DNA of 64,000 nt from Epichloe hybrida (lineage: Eukaryota; Ascomycota; Sordariomycetes; Hypocreales; Clavicipitaceae): assembly GCA_019022495.1 (NCBI GenBank), contig JAFEKR010000013.1, positions 1,240,001-1,304,000 on the forward strand, read 5' to 3'. The position numbers and the translations under genes are program-made. Shown here piece by piece: positions 22,087-33,568 of this stretch. The notes under the pieces are model-generated. The model saw nothing but the letters and a program-made list of their open reading frames with translations, did no database searches and was not told the DNA's origin. Position 1 is the stretch's first letter; each line of letters begins with the position of its first letter.

Positions 22087-25000
22087 TACCCCCCTAGGGG
22101 ACCTTATTTAAGGTTCCCTATGATAAATCTAAATTAATTAAATTAGTTAAATTAATCTTATAACATCTAAATTAATTCTATAGCATAAAAAGGTAGTTAA
22201 TTAGTCATAATCCTATCTAATTCAAGGTTATTATGTAATACTCGTTCTTTAGGTTCTTTACTAAGCATACTAGAGGGTAGTTATATAAGCCCTAATACCT
22301 TATAAAAGCTTATAAAAGCATTCCCTATAAGAGGCTTTATAAGGCTATCTATAATTATCTCTTTAGTAGTAATCTAGGTAATATTAAAGGTTCCTTTTAT
22401 AACCTCTTAATAAAGCTAGTAGTAATAAATATTTACGTACTAAAGCTTTATAATAAGCTTAACAAATTCTTCCTTAAGGAGGCGAATTATCTACATATTA
22501 TTACATTTGATTTTAAGTGTGTTATCTCCTAGGTATAGCTTAACCTCTTAATATAATTATCTAAAGGCTATAAGCTCTTTACTATAGTAAGAAAGCACTA
22601 GGAGCTTTACTTTAGTTAATAAAGTTATTATAGTAGCTTGCCTACCTGCCTTAAAGAGTATAGGTTCTCTAAAGAGCTTTATAATATAGCCCTATAAGCT
22701 CTTTTATGTTATAGTATTATTAGTAAAGGAGGCATTACTATATACCTCTAATTCAGAGTTATTACTACTATATTTAATTACTAGGTCTGCTTACACACAC
22801 CTGTATTTAAGGGCTTTTTTAGCTACTTCTATATGCTATAGCCCTAGGTTTTATAGGAATTATAAGAGTTATAAGGCTATAAAAGCAATATTAGGTCTTG
22901 AGACTATTATTAGATATAGTAGGGTTCTAATTAAAGATTAATACCTCTTAAGATCTTAAGCGCTAACCTCTCCTTTAAAAGGTTCTAGTGGTATAGTAGT
23001 TATTAGGGCTATAGGTTTTTATTAAGGGATCTTCACGTTGAATTTAGTAGTAGCTTTATCCTAATAGGACTTCTAATTAAGCTACACCTTCCTATTAGCA
23101 TAATCTCTAATAATTTTAACGCCTAGGAACTATTATAGCTCTCTGAGGTCCTTTATATTATACTTTGTAAAGAGTCTTACCCTAAATTCATTATATAAAT
23201 GTAATTTCCCTTTAGCGAAGAGGGTAATAAGGTTATCTATATAGAAGAAAATAATTAACCTGTTCTTAATAAACACACAAACGTCTTTAAAGATTTACGT
23301 AAAGCCTTTACTAATTAGCTAGCTAATTAGCTTCTTTATCTATAGAAGAGGCGCTCTCTATAGCCTGTAAACTGCTCTAAGAAGCTTTAGATAAGCTTGT
23401 TCGTCTTTATAGCCTAGAGGTATCTTATAATAGACCTCTTTGTTAAGGTCTAAATTTAGGAATACCGTGATAAAGTTATACTAGTATGCTTTAAGATTAA
23501 AGTAGTATATAATAGCTATAAACAGCCTAAAAGTATTAGTAGCTAGGGTTGCCGCCTAAGTTAATAAATAACTCTTTAGTTAATGATTTCTAAGAACACA
23601 GAGATAAGCTTTGTATCACAGGAGGTAACCTTACTTGTCTAATTTATACAAGAAGACCTAAGTAAGGCCTAGAAGCTTTACATATAAAGGGACTTTAATT
23701 CTAGATACCTTCTTAGCTACCTTTCCGTTAATAATTCTATTGTATTCTTTGTCTTATGCTTTATAGAATTCTTTTTCTTTTAGATAACTAGCTAAATAAT
23801 TATAATAAGCTAGGGGAGGAGGAAGCCTAGATATATAAGGCTTTTCTTTACTCTTAGGTCCTAGCTTAAAGGCTGCAGTAAATGCTTTAAGATTATCGTG
23901 ATCTTCTGGATTTGCTAACATTTTATGATTATTGCTACTGTCAGGTAGGTTAAGCAAATTATTAATACTTAACGGTATATAATCCGCTAAATCTAGGAAT
24001 TTCCCTAGTGAATTTAGAGGAGTTAGTAGATTTATTTCTTAACTTTCTTTTTCCTTTTCTTTGTAGTCTTATTGATTATAACTAGTAGGAGTTTCTGCCT
24101 ATTAAAGCTAATTAAGTAGTTATTATAGCAACAGAGGGTACGCTATTTGCAGAAGCCCTATATTAGAGCTTTTATCCTTATTATCCTTAACTAGCTCTTT
24201 AAGGTATTATTTTTTAACCTCTTTTATAGTTAATAATAGGCCTCTTTCTTAAGCATAGAAGATAGACTTATCGAAGGTAACGTAGCTTAACAAGAACTAG
24301 CAGCTCCTCTTTATTGTTAGTACCTAAATTAGGTATTATATAGAGGAAACGTATCTAGTGAGGTATCTAATATAAGCTCTCTAAGTAAGCTTTAGACCTG
24401 CCTTACAAAGCTTACTTTACGTTATTACGAATACTTTACATCTAAAAGCTTGTAAGTAAGTTATTAAAGCTTCTAGCTTTTCTAGTAAGTGGCTCCATTA
24501 AAGCTTATTATCTCTTAACTATCTATTCAGCGCTTATTAAGGTAATTGCTAGTTAAGTAGCTTTTAAGGCATTTAATTTAATATGTAAATAGCTACTTTA
24601 GTAGCTACAGGCTAAAGGTCTTCTAGGAAGCCTAATTATGTTATAAGAGTTATTATAACCCTTATTATCACCCCCCTAGACTGTTTAGCATGCCTATTTT
24701 AATGTGGGTGAGCTAGGCTAGACTTTCTAATAATAATACCTCTATTTATAACTTCTTCTTCTTGTTTTTTAGTCTAGAAGGCAGTCTTACTATTAGTTAT
24801 TATAACCACAATGTGAATGCTATACACTCTTACGTACATAGCTTCTAACTAATTAAAGCAGAGCATAATATTAGTCTTTAATAGGATTGTGAAGATGTGA
24901 CGTAGTCCTATTGCTCTATAGGTAAAAAGAGTAATATATTAGTCTTTATTATACCCTAATAATTAAGCAAAGAGATTAAAAGAGACTACCTAAAGTAGCC

Positions 25001-27049
25001 CTAAAGGTAAAGATCCTATCTAAGGGACTTGTAATATTTGCCTTTATGCTTTAGAGGTTTAGTAAACCTTATATTTACCTATGCTCCTTTTTTTTAATTA
25101 AATTTAAAGCTTCTAAAGTACTTAATCTATTATATCCTTACCTAGATATACTAATCTAGCGTGCTATAGATCTATAGGTGTTATTAAAGCTATCTTTAGG
25201 TCTTGCAAATCTCCCTTAATAACAAAAGCTTCTAATAGGCTTAAGCCCTCTATACATAGTTACATACTAATAACCTAAGTTTAAAATATCTCTTAATTAC
25301 CTCTTGCTAGGTCTATTACCCTTCTAGTAAGATTATCCTACCTTAGTCCCTTTTGTGTAAGTAACTAAAGAGATATAAGGTTTATAAAGAATATTAGCTA
25401 GTACTAGGCGTTTAATAAGGTAAGGGTCTAGCTATCTATTAAGATAATCTAAGCTATGCTAATACTATAAGCGTTTGTAACACTATAACCTGCTTAAATT
25501 CTAGGCTACTTACTATAATTAAGGTCTATAAACTAGCGTTTATTATTAAAGATATAGATTAAGGTTTTGCTATTAAGTATAACTCGCGATTTATCCTAGG
25601 TAAGGAAAGCCTTTGTAAACTCTCCTATAGTAGTAAACACAGTATTATCTTCTTTAGGTTCCTTTACGCTATTATCCTTTAACCAAGCGTTATATACCTT
25701 TTTTACATTATTAGGTTAATAATTTATTACTTCTTTTACTTTCTTTAATAGCTTTTTATTAATCTTCTAGTCTTTTGTTAGGTAAAGAGCCCTATAGACT
25801 TTCTATAAGTCTTTTAACTTCTTTAACTTATACTTCTTATAATAGATATAGTTATCTTTCTTTACCTTCTCTTTTTTAGCTTTATCCTTTATTTTGCTAT
25901 TAAGAGTTAGTTTTACTTTAAAAGAGTTATTAGCCTTTACTTAAGACCTTCCTTAGGCTTTAATTAAGTGCCTAATCCTACTTATAATACTATAGAAATC
26001 TAGGACCTTTCCCTTGCTTTCTATAGTATAAATTAATAAGTTAACCTAAGCTAAGATAGTAGGGAATTAAGCCCTAATAGCATTATTAATTATTTCTATA
26101 GGCGAGTTACCCTTAGTAATAGGGCAGTTTACTTAGAAGCATCTCTTATAACTAATTAAAGTATTTATAAGCTATTTATTAATGTTTACTCTTATAAGAT
26201 TCCGCTTAATAGTCTTATTAAAATTAATTTTAGTATAATACTTAATAGTCTTACTTAAAGGCATTATATTTCTTTAAAGCTCCTTAATCTTATTATAAAG
26301 AGATATATACCTTAAGGTTATTTACTTATATTTAGGCCTAAGGGTCCTTATAAACTATATATAATACTCTTATAGGGCCTTTATAAGGCTCTAGAATTAA
26401 CTATTAAAGACCTAATAATAACTACTAAGAATAATAAACTAGGCGCTATCTTTAGTATTATTAGGTTATTAAGGGTACTAAAAATAACTTTCTTTAGTTA
26501 CCTTAATATCTTTAGGTAAGCTTTCCTTAGGTTCTAGTAAGCTCTTAGTTATAGCTCTAGTGCTATAAGAGCGCGTTTAAACTCCTAAGGTCTTTATTAT
26601 AGATAATTAACTCTATATAGCTTCTACTACCTTTCTCTTTACTAGAGTCTTATTTCCTATAAGGATTAGAGGCTTAGGAGGGTAGTCTAGCTATATCTTT
26701 AAATTAGGATTAATAAAGACCTAGATTCTATCTTTAATAGCTCTTACCTTAACTATTTTATACTATAAGTCCTAATAGTAAGGCTCCTATAGCTTAATAG
26801 CTAGCTTATTACCTTTTAAAGATTCCTTAGCTATTATAAGATATCCTATAGTGTTATTATTAAACTAGTAAAAGGTGGTATTAATCCTAGTATACTAGGG
26901 TTGCTTAATTATAATATTAATAAATTAGGCCTCTCTTTTACTAGGTATATACTAATTATTTAAAGATTAAATAATTAGTTAATTTAAAGAGAAGAGTACT
27001 AATTTAGAAGAAAGGTATAATAATTATAAACACTATGTAATTACTACTA
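22087..27049 (-). pseudogene. copia C gag-pol polyprotein, decayed
   Basis: Minus-strand translation through stops gives, from the 3' side, RNase H (about 22300-22800) and reverse transcriptase (YxDD box at 23231-23249, then LFAKGKLHLYNEFR). The pre-RT linker includes a surviving 67-codon frame (23754-23957). Integrase and gag regions further right (24600-26950) are too decayed to delimit. Stops replace Gln and Trp codons as expected for RIP. Confidence 0.65.
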
Positions 27050-27301
27050 TATTAGACTACGAAGCTAGGGTTTAATATAACTACCTTTATTAAGTTATCT
27101 AACCCTATAAGAGGGTGTAGACTATAGCTTAAATACCTAAGTATCTTTACTATAGGTAGGGTACTAATATAGTGCTAAAACATACTATATAGTTACAGAG
27201 ATTATAGAAAATAACTAGCTAGGGGTGGACTCTTGTCTTAGCTAGTTGAGTAGCGAGACTATCGTGCGGCAGGGATCAATTATGCCCTTGTGGGTGCAAC
27301 A
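27050..27301 (-). repeat. copia C 5' LTR
   Basis: 252 bases, partner of 21835-22086. The outer 90-100 bases (about 27205-27301), bordering the main gene island, keep their original composition. The inner part has C-to-T type changes. Confidence 0.88.
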
Positions 27302-28065
27302 GCTCCCTTCTTTCCCCGACCTCCACAGCTCCGAAAGTGCAGGATGGTTGGTGCAGTGGTGGGCCGACAGTTTTCGGGGGAAGCAGCGCCCATCAGCAGA
27401 GTTATCGCCGCGGGAGGGAGTGACTGCGTGCGCATTTTCCCCCGGATTTGACCAAAATTGGATATTTGTGTGAAATTGCAGTACACAATACCAGATCTTC
27501 GCGAAGATGGGTCTGTTTCCGTGTGCTTCGTGGGCCGTTGCCACACAGGGGCGGAGAAAACATCATTGTATCGTGGAATGGCATTCCGACATGCCTGAAT
27601 GGACAAAGCGATTTCTCCAGAACCACGAATTTCTGAAATGCCACCCGGAAGGAGCACCTCACAGCGAGATCAGCCATCCTGCCGGACAAGATGCTCCTTT
27701 CGCCCCACTCCCCTCCTCACGCCACCAATCGCACGCCTCGGCTGTTCTGTCCAAAACCTGCCATGTCCTCGGAGAATTCTCCGTACCCCCCCCGATGCAC
27801 ATCCATCGCCACTTCGGATTTAGCGCTTTGCCTCTTTCCGTCGTTAGTCGTTAGTTCGTCGGGCATTCTTGCATGTGTGGTCTATCTCGGAAGATGGGGC
27901 TCGATCTCCGGACCTTCCACCAGACCCGAGGATCGAGAAGCCATCTCCGCTCCGTTCAACCTTGAATCTACCACCGAACAGACCGTTGAAACGCCGTGAG
28001 CGAGTCCGAAAAGAGCGTCGATCTATGGAACCAGTGATGAGACAGACGACTTCCACCTAAGGGTT
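27302..28065. other. Intergenic/upstream region of the Fe-ADH-like gene
   Basis: 764 bases of balanced composition with several overlapping short frames on both strands and no recognisable domain. It probably contains the promoter and 5' UTR of the following gene. An unrecognised 5' exon is possible but unsupported. Confidence 0.4.
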
Positions 28066-29004
28066 ATGAATACAGCTGCCAAACCGTCCTCAGCCGATGA
28101 GAATACCGCATCAACCTTTTCGACAACAACTTCGCCTTCTGCATCGGCTTCGAGCCGCCTCCCTTCCGAGGGCGGGGAGATCGCTGGCAGTGGCAGTATA
28201 ACCGCCGCTGCTGCGAGTCGGCGCAAGAGCTCATCATCGACTGGATCTGGACGGCAGAGTCGGAAGTCGTTAGTTGGGTCATCACCAGGCTCGTCCAGAA
28301 CTACACCGACCGAGGAATCACATTCAGAACTTGCAATACCTCGAATAGTCTATGGTCCAGGCAAAATCAGTCGTCTGCCCACCGAGCTCGGCCGTTTGCG
28401 CGTCTCCGCACCACTCATCGTTTCTAGCCCTTCAAGAATATCTCTGGCCCGCCGCATCCAAAGCTTCATCCCAAACCTCAACTCTCGGATTCTCGACTCT
28501 GCTGTGGTCAACGTACCGGCCCATGTTGTGGACGATGCTGTATCTCGCATAGACGATCGAGACGTGGTTATTAGTGTCGGAGGCGCTTCCGCTGTTGGAC
28601 TGGCTAAAGCCATCGGCTATCGAAAGTGTATCCCCCACGTCTGTATTCCTACCACCTACAGCGGGTCCGAAATGATGCCTCTCTTACTCGACGCTTGCCC
28701 TGCGAGACACAGCAGCATGATTCAGGGTACCAGTCACAGTAGCAGCCAGTCAGAGAAGCCCCACCGCCGACATCGTGGACGGGAATCATCTTCAAGCCAC
28801 AGCAGCCGCAATGGGCCGCGTACCACTTCCTTTCGTGATCCAAGAGTGCTACCGGCGGTTGTCATTTACGATGATGATCTTACCACGAGCGAATCGAAAC
28901 GATTCTCAGCGCCCTCCGACGATGTAGCCATGGCACGATCAATTGAAATAAGGAAAGAAGACGAAACCTCTCAATGGAGCTATCTCCATCTTCCAGGAGT
29001 CTAA
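28066..29004 (+). CDS. Truncated iron-containing alcohol dehydrogenase / maleylacetate reductase-like protein
   Basis: 312 codons. The first ~88 residues are Ser/Thr-rich and low-complexity. From IVYGPGKISRLP (94-105) the protein follows the NAD-binding half of the Fe-ADH/maleylacetate reductase family: DVVISVGGASAVGLAKAI (166-182, a GGAS version of the usual GGGS), IPTTYSGSEMMP (194-205) and DPRVLPAVVIYDDDLTTS (258-275). A Ser/Arg/His-rich insert of about 48 residues (206-253) separates the last two. SAPSDDVAMARSIE (281-294) aligns with the entry to the metal-binding domain, but the frame stops 18 residues later. The His-rich helical C-terminal domain of the family (usually about 350-390 residues in all) is therefore absent. 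It may be a non-catalytic paralogue or a decaying gene. The same frame continues with protein-like sequence after the stop (next entry). Confidence 0.6.
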   Translation: MNTAAKPSSADENTASTFSTTTSPSASASSRLPSEGGEIAGSGSITAAAASRRKSSSSTGSGRQSRKSLVGSSPGSSRTTPTEESHSELAIPRIVYGPGKISRLPTELGRLRVSAPLIVSSPSRISLARRIQSFIPNLNSRILDSAVVNVPAHVVDDAVSRIDDRDVVISVGGASAVGLAKAIGYRKCIPHVCIPTTYSGSEMMPLLLDACPARHSSMIQGTSHSSSQSEKPHRRHRGRESSSSHSSRNGPRTTSFRDPRVLPAVVIYDDDLTTSESKRFSAPSDDVAMARSIEIRKEDETSQWSYLHLPGV

Positions 29005-29463
29005 GATAGACTTGAATCTCATCATCTGAATGATTTTCTCGAACATTGATACTCGGTTACGGCTGGTCATTTATATCAACATTCACTCGGTCCCGCCGCA
29101 CTGCAGCTCGTCAGTACTCGAGGATGAGCCCAACTCGATTTTGTTTCGCGCTGTTGTTGGATACTACATCAAAGCGCAGTTTGATATCACTCGACTTCAA
29201 TCACAGAATGGGAGGAATACATACGACTACCTCCTTTCCTGTCGCGGCTCACCCTCGCTTCAGCGGGGCTCGTTGGTTTGCCAGAGCGCAACGCCCCTGT
29301 TCTGAAGCAATTTGAGTTCGAGTCGCAGAGAAACAGGCTTTATTAGAAGCAGCTCCTGGTGGCGTGGCAAGTTTTCCACTAGGTTCTACAGCATCAAGTT
29401 CTGCGAAATATATTCCCAGGAGCACGCAAGCAGTGCCTTGACTCCCTCAGTCAATATCAATGA
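29005..29463 (+). pseudogene. In-frame coding relic downstream of the Fe-ADH-like ORF
   Basis: Read in the same frame as the preceding gene, this segment is protein-like, for example SITEWEEYIRLPPFLSRLTL then ASAGLVGLPERNAPVLKQFE. It is broken by TGA at 29047, 29125, 29182 and 29461 and TAG at 29344 and 29380. Each can be explained by one C-to-T (or G-to-A) change from CGA, CAG or TGG. Between 29185 and 29343 there are 53 open codons. I do not recognise the family, and it does not look like the missing Fe-ADH metal domain. It may be part of an adjacent dead gene that shares the frame by chance. Confidence 0.35.
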
Positions 29464-30035
29464 GAGAGTGACAGCCTTCGCCTCTAAGCTCGGCGCCGTC
29501 TGTACTCTTGGCAGGATTCAAGTTTAGACAGACAATGCGTCCCTGGTGGAACGGCAACTCTTCTACTATTATGATTCGATGGAATTTCTGCTCACTCTGA
29601 ACTGCTACGGGACGAATCTTTTCCGATCTTTGCATTCTCGGTGGCGGATTCTCGTGATACTTTTTCCTAAGTGATGACATGGCGGTTGGTTTGAGAAGCG
29701 TTCGGGGACACTGGAGTACTGACTGGGTTGGAAGGTAAACCAAGGCAACAAAACTGTACCATGTATTTTGATTTGAATATGAAGAAATTGCTTGTCACAT
29801 GACTCTTGACTGTTAGCCACTAGTGTGTATGTCTCCGTATTGATGATGTTTTTTTCGGGGTGTTTGCTATCTATCATCATGTCTTCTCTACACGGGCAAC
29901 ATAATTCGTTTTATGTTTCTGTCAATGATTCAAATCTTGGTCTGTTTCCTACCCATGCCTGGCCAGACCACGAAATGCAAAAGAATCAATCATTTTTTTT
30001 TTCTTCCCCATCTCGCCCTGTTATCCAAACCGAAC
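29464..30035. other. Intergenic region 3' of the JIP5-like gene
   Basis: About 570 bases with no supported gene. A T-rich run (29994-30003) lies just past the JIP5-like stop codon at 30036, in its 3' UTR. Short frames here have no family resemblance. Confidence 0.4.
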
Positions 30036-31380
30036 TTAATCTAGTCCGTCAAACCCCATAACACCATGTGCGCCCATTGGTCCCAGTTTGTTCTTCTGAA
30101 TATTCTTGCGTCTCTTCGCCCGTTGCTTCATCTCTTCAACCCCGTCGTCGCCATCACTGTCATCGCTGTCGTCCCCATCCTTGTCGTCGTCTGCCGACCT
30201 CTTTCGGTTGTCGCTAGGTTCCTCTTCATCGTCCTTCTCATCTTCGCTATCCCCGTCACCTTGCAGTTCGGATAATTCTTCCCACACTTTGACGGTCCGA
30301 CCACCAGCGGTGATTAATCTGTTGTGGCTATCGAACCCAAGAGATACCACAGCCTCGATGTCATCGTGTCTCAAGTTGGTTGACCTGTCCACCTCTCTGC
30401 GAACGAGGTCAACGATTCTGAGGCCGCCATCACCCATTCCACATACCAATTTCTTGCCGAGCCCCATGTCCTGTGGGACTCTCGCCATGGCATCGATGCT
30501 TTCGCCTCCTCCTTTACCGCCGTCGACTATGATACGCTCCTGTTGGTCGTCCCATGATCCCTTATCCCAGATGGTCAGGACTCCGCTGCCAGAGCCAACG
30601 GCAACGACACCATTGTTGCGATTATGCTTGGGTCCCAGCCCCGGCATGAAGCAGGCACTCAAGAGTTCGTCTTCCTGGTCTTCACTGCGCACCAGTACGC
30701 CACGACGCACATCAGTCACGGCCAGTGTCGTACCACCAGTGCTGACCCATTGCTTCGGAAACCCGCTCGTGCTCTCGTCAGAAGCAGGCAGGGGCGTGAT
30801 GGACGACACATAATCGGAATGAGGAAAATGGGACTGAGCTGGTTTTTTCCCCGGAGCGCCGTCCCGCAAATCGAAGATGTGAAGAGCTCCAGAATCGGTC
30901 GCGAGGAGGAGATTCTGAGGGTTCAGGACATGGAGCAGGGTCGGGGCATCAGGCACAGATGTTGTGCTAGGGATGGATACTTTCGAAACGACCTTGCCGT
31001 TGCTTGGGTCGAAGTACTTGACTAGTGAGTCGGTTCCGGCTGAATACATGGCTGCAGAAAATGGCACATTAGCAAAAAAAAAAAAAGAACTAACTGGACG
31101 CCCTCGGAGGCAACGTACCTTGACCGTCATGGCTGTACGCCAAACACCGGCAGCTTCCCTTGTGTCTCCTGGTCTTCCAGATGGTGTCCACCGTTGCCCG
31201 ACCATCGCTCAGCACGCTATTGTCACCGTCGCCATCGTCGTCTGAAGAACTGCTCTGGGGCAATCTGAATGTCTCAACGTGCCCGTTGGAGAGGCCAACG
31301 GTGAGAAGGGGCCGTGCCGGGTGGAGGGCTGTTGTGAACACATCCGAGTCGAGAGGGAGAGTGCACAGGTTTTCAAACAT
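30036..31380 (-). CDS. JIP5: JIP5-like WD40-repeat protein (WDR55 homologue)
   Basis: Exons on the minus strand: 31380-31119 and 31051-30036, joined through a 67-base GTACGT...CTGCAG intron, giving 425 residues. The start [20 protein letters not shown] and the WD-type blocks ([20 protein letters not shown], then [20 protein letters not shown] across the junction) fit the JIP5/WDR55 family of nucleolar ribosome-biogenesis proteins. The C-terminus is also typical: a long acidic Asp/Glu/Ser tract followed by [16 protein letters not shown], a basic nucleolar-type tail. Usual family length is about 400-490. It is divergent from the GH18 gene, sharing a 588-base upstream region. The orthology call rests on layout and motifs, not on a search. 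Confidence 0.78.
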
Positions 31381-31968
31381 GGTGGCGAATCGTGTGGCGG
31401 CGTGGACAATGCTGCCTGATAATGCGTTGCTGCGACTGGTGGCTATATAAGCCGATGCACCTCCAGTGAGACAGGCGGGCGATCGAAGTTGCAGTGGGTT
31501 GCAATCTGTAATAGATTTTCTCAGCGGTTTTTTTTTAAAAACGGAGTGTTCTAATAGGATAGTGGAGCAGCCAAATGAATTGGCGAATCTCGTCGTTGAG
31601 CAATCTAGCTTGTGGAAGTTTTTCCCCCAAGATTTTCCTGATAAGCTTGGAGCTCACCCGACCCGCCGTCGGTTGAAGCTTTATCTAGCCCCATTTTAAG
31701 CTTGGAGTGCGAACGACACAAATTAACACAAATCGCACTGTAGGTTTATACAAAGCTCCAATGCAACACTTGCGCCATGTCCCATTCTAAATCTACCTCG
31801 CTTTGAATGCTGGAATAACCCTCTATGTTCCTCTAAAAATTTGGTTAATGCGGAAATCTACATGAAAAGCGTACGATCAACACAGGTTCTTCCAGTCAAA
31901 AACCTACGCAGGAAACTGTAGCAAGCAACGCAAGAATATTGGATGCTGCAACGAGACAATCGTGTGAA
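31381..31968. promoter_or_regulatory. Shared divergent promoter region (JIP5-like / GH18)
   Basis: 588 bases between two start codons pointing apart. It contains a T9 run (31530-31538) and otherwise ordinary composition. No specific factor site could be named. Confidence 0.4.
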
Positions 31969-33271
31969 ATGAGCATCTCGGCGATCAATGCCGTAGTATG
32001 GCTTTTTCTCATGCGGGCGATTGCAATACTTGCTTCTGATGTATCCTCTCTACGATGCATCATGTATCTCACTGGGTGAGTGTTCACTGTTGAACGCGAT
32101 AGCAGCATAGATTTCTCAGGTCTGACATCTGCATAGCCAGCACACAGATTTTCCGTCAAATGTCAGCATGCAAAAGGATATAACACACGTCGTCTTGGCG
32201 TTTATGAGATCAGACATATTCAATTCCGAGGAAGAAGCCCCCGAATTTCCCTTGTTCACCACTGTGGAGAAGACTCGACAGCGATTTGATTCTGCTACCA
32301 ATATTATGATAGCAATTGGTGGATGGGGGGATTCTCAGGGCTTTGAAGAGGCTTGCCGAGACGAGGCATCCAGGAAACTGTGGAGTAACAACGTGAAGAA
32401 AATGATGGACTTCACAGGGGCTGATGGAGTGGACATTGATTGGGAATATCCAGGGTAAGCTGCTGAGAGGATATTACACCCAATACTCGAGGCTTCTACT
32501 GACGGATATGCACACAGGGGTAACCGCGACGACTACAAGCTCATTCCCAACGAGAAGCGAGAATGGGAGATTGAGGCTTTTGTGCAGCTGTTGACCGATC
32601 TACGCAGGGCGATTGGCAAGCAGAAGACGTTGTCCATCGCGGTGCCAGGACTCGAGCGAGACTTGATGGCCTTCACCGCCACTACTTTACCGCGTATTGT
32701 CGAACAAGTCGACTTCATCAATGTCATGACGTACGATCTCTTGAACAGGCGCGACACAATTGTGAAGCACCACAGTGGAGTTGCAGCGTCGTCAGCATCC
32801 ATCCGCACTTATATGGAACGAGGAGCTCCCTCAGAAATGCTCAACTTGGGCCTCGCCTACTACGTGAAATGGGCCAAGACTCAAGACTGTGATGCAGAGC
32901 AACCGCTCGGGTGCCCTACAGAGCTATTGGAAGACCCAAAGACTGGAGCTGACTTGGGCAGGACGGCAGCCTTCAGCTGGCACGATGAAGTACCAAACGA
33001 TCTGAAGCCATCGTTCGCACGTGCCATATCCCGAGGGAGGTACTTTGAAGATGGCAGTTTTGGTTACTGGGATGCCGAAGAGAGGACATGGTGGACTTTT
33101 GATACACAGAGGGTGATTGAGCGCAAATTCAACGATGTTGTTGCGCCACTGAGACTGGGTGGTGTGTTTGCATGGGGCTTGGGAGAAGATGCACCGCAAT
33201 TCTCCCACTTATCAACCACGCTGAACAGTTTGAGAGACTTGAAAGGTATTCAGAGTCGGGACGAATTATAG
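31969..33271 (+). CDS. GH18 family glycoside hydrolase (chitinase-like), secreted
   Basis: Three exons: 31969-32075, 32137-32454 and 32518-33271, joined by 61- and 63-base GT-AG introns, giving 392 residues. The first exon supplies a hydrophobic leader (AINAVVWLFLMRAIAILASD) and RCIMYLTG. The join makes YLTGQH, followed by DITHVVLAFM, the usual first barrel strand. Later landmarks are IAIGGWG (95-101), the catalytic DGVDIDWE at 132-139 with acid Glu139, INVMTYDL, and a terminal GGVFAWGLGEDA strand. All three DxxDxDxE acids are present, so activity on chitin or related GlcNAc polymers is expected. There is no carbohydrate-binding module. The start is chosen because it alone gives the leader and keeps the frame through the 32076-32136 intron. 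Confidence 0.85.
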
Positions 33272-33568
33272 TCCAACTCGCCTTGAATGACAAGACCAAT
33301 ACAATACCCGTAGAGATAGAGTTCCTAAGCGTGCGTGTCGAAGGCGTGCAGGATGGGTTTGGCGAATCACGCAGCTTCGTTGGCCCACGCAGGAGTATGT
33401 ATTGTGCACATGTGTGATGTCCTCTCGACCAAGCTTGGGTTCGGTCTAGCCCACGTTCTCGTTGGCTTTGTTGGGGGGGGGGGGAAATAGAATAAAACCA
33501 TGTCTTTGTTTGGCAGCCTCTTTGTGTGTCTTGTTTTCTCTACGTCTTGAGTCTCAACCCAACCCGCG
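33272..33568. other. Intergenic region with homopolymer G run
   Basis: 297 bases between two genes on the same strand. A run of 12 G lies at 33473-33484 and could be a sequencing-length uncertainty. No gene is seen. Confidence 0.5.

Larger units (their letters stand above)
21835..27301 (-). mobile_element. Complete Copia retrotransposon (copia C), minus strand
   Basis: Two 252-base LTRs (21835-22086 and 27050-27301) are flanked by the perfect duplication GCTCC (21830-21834 and 27302-27306). The total is 5467 bases. Read on the minus strand the LTR starts TGTTGCACCC at 27301. The reverse transcriptase box is readable near 23231-23249 (FFYIDN, from YVDD), confirming minus orientation. The LTR ends facing gene sequence on each side are almost undamaged, while the inner sequence is AT-saturated. 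Confidence 0.9.

Noticed and set aside
30106..30813. 235-codon plus-strand frame opposite the JIP5-like gene
   Set aside because: Ser/Pro-rich antisense translation of the acidic WD40-protein exon.
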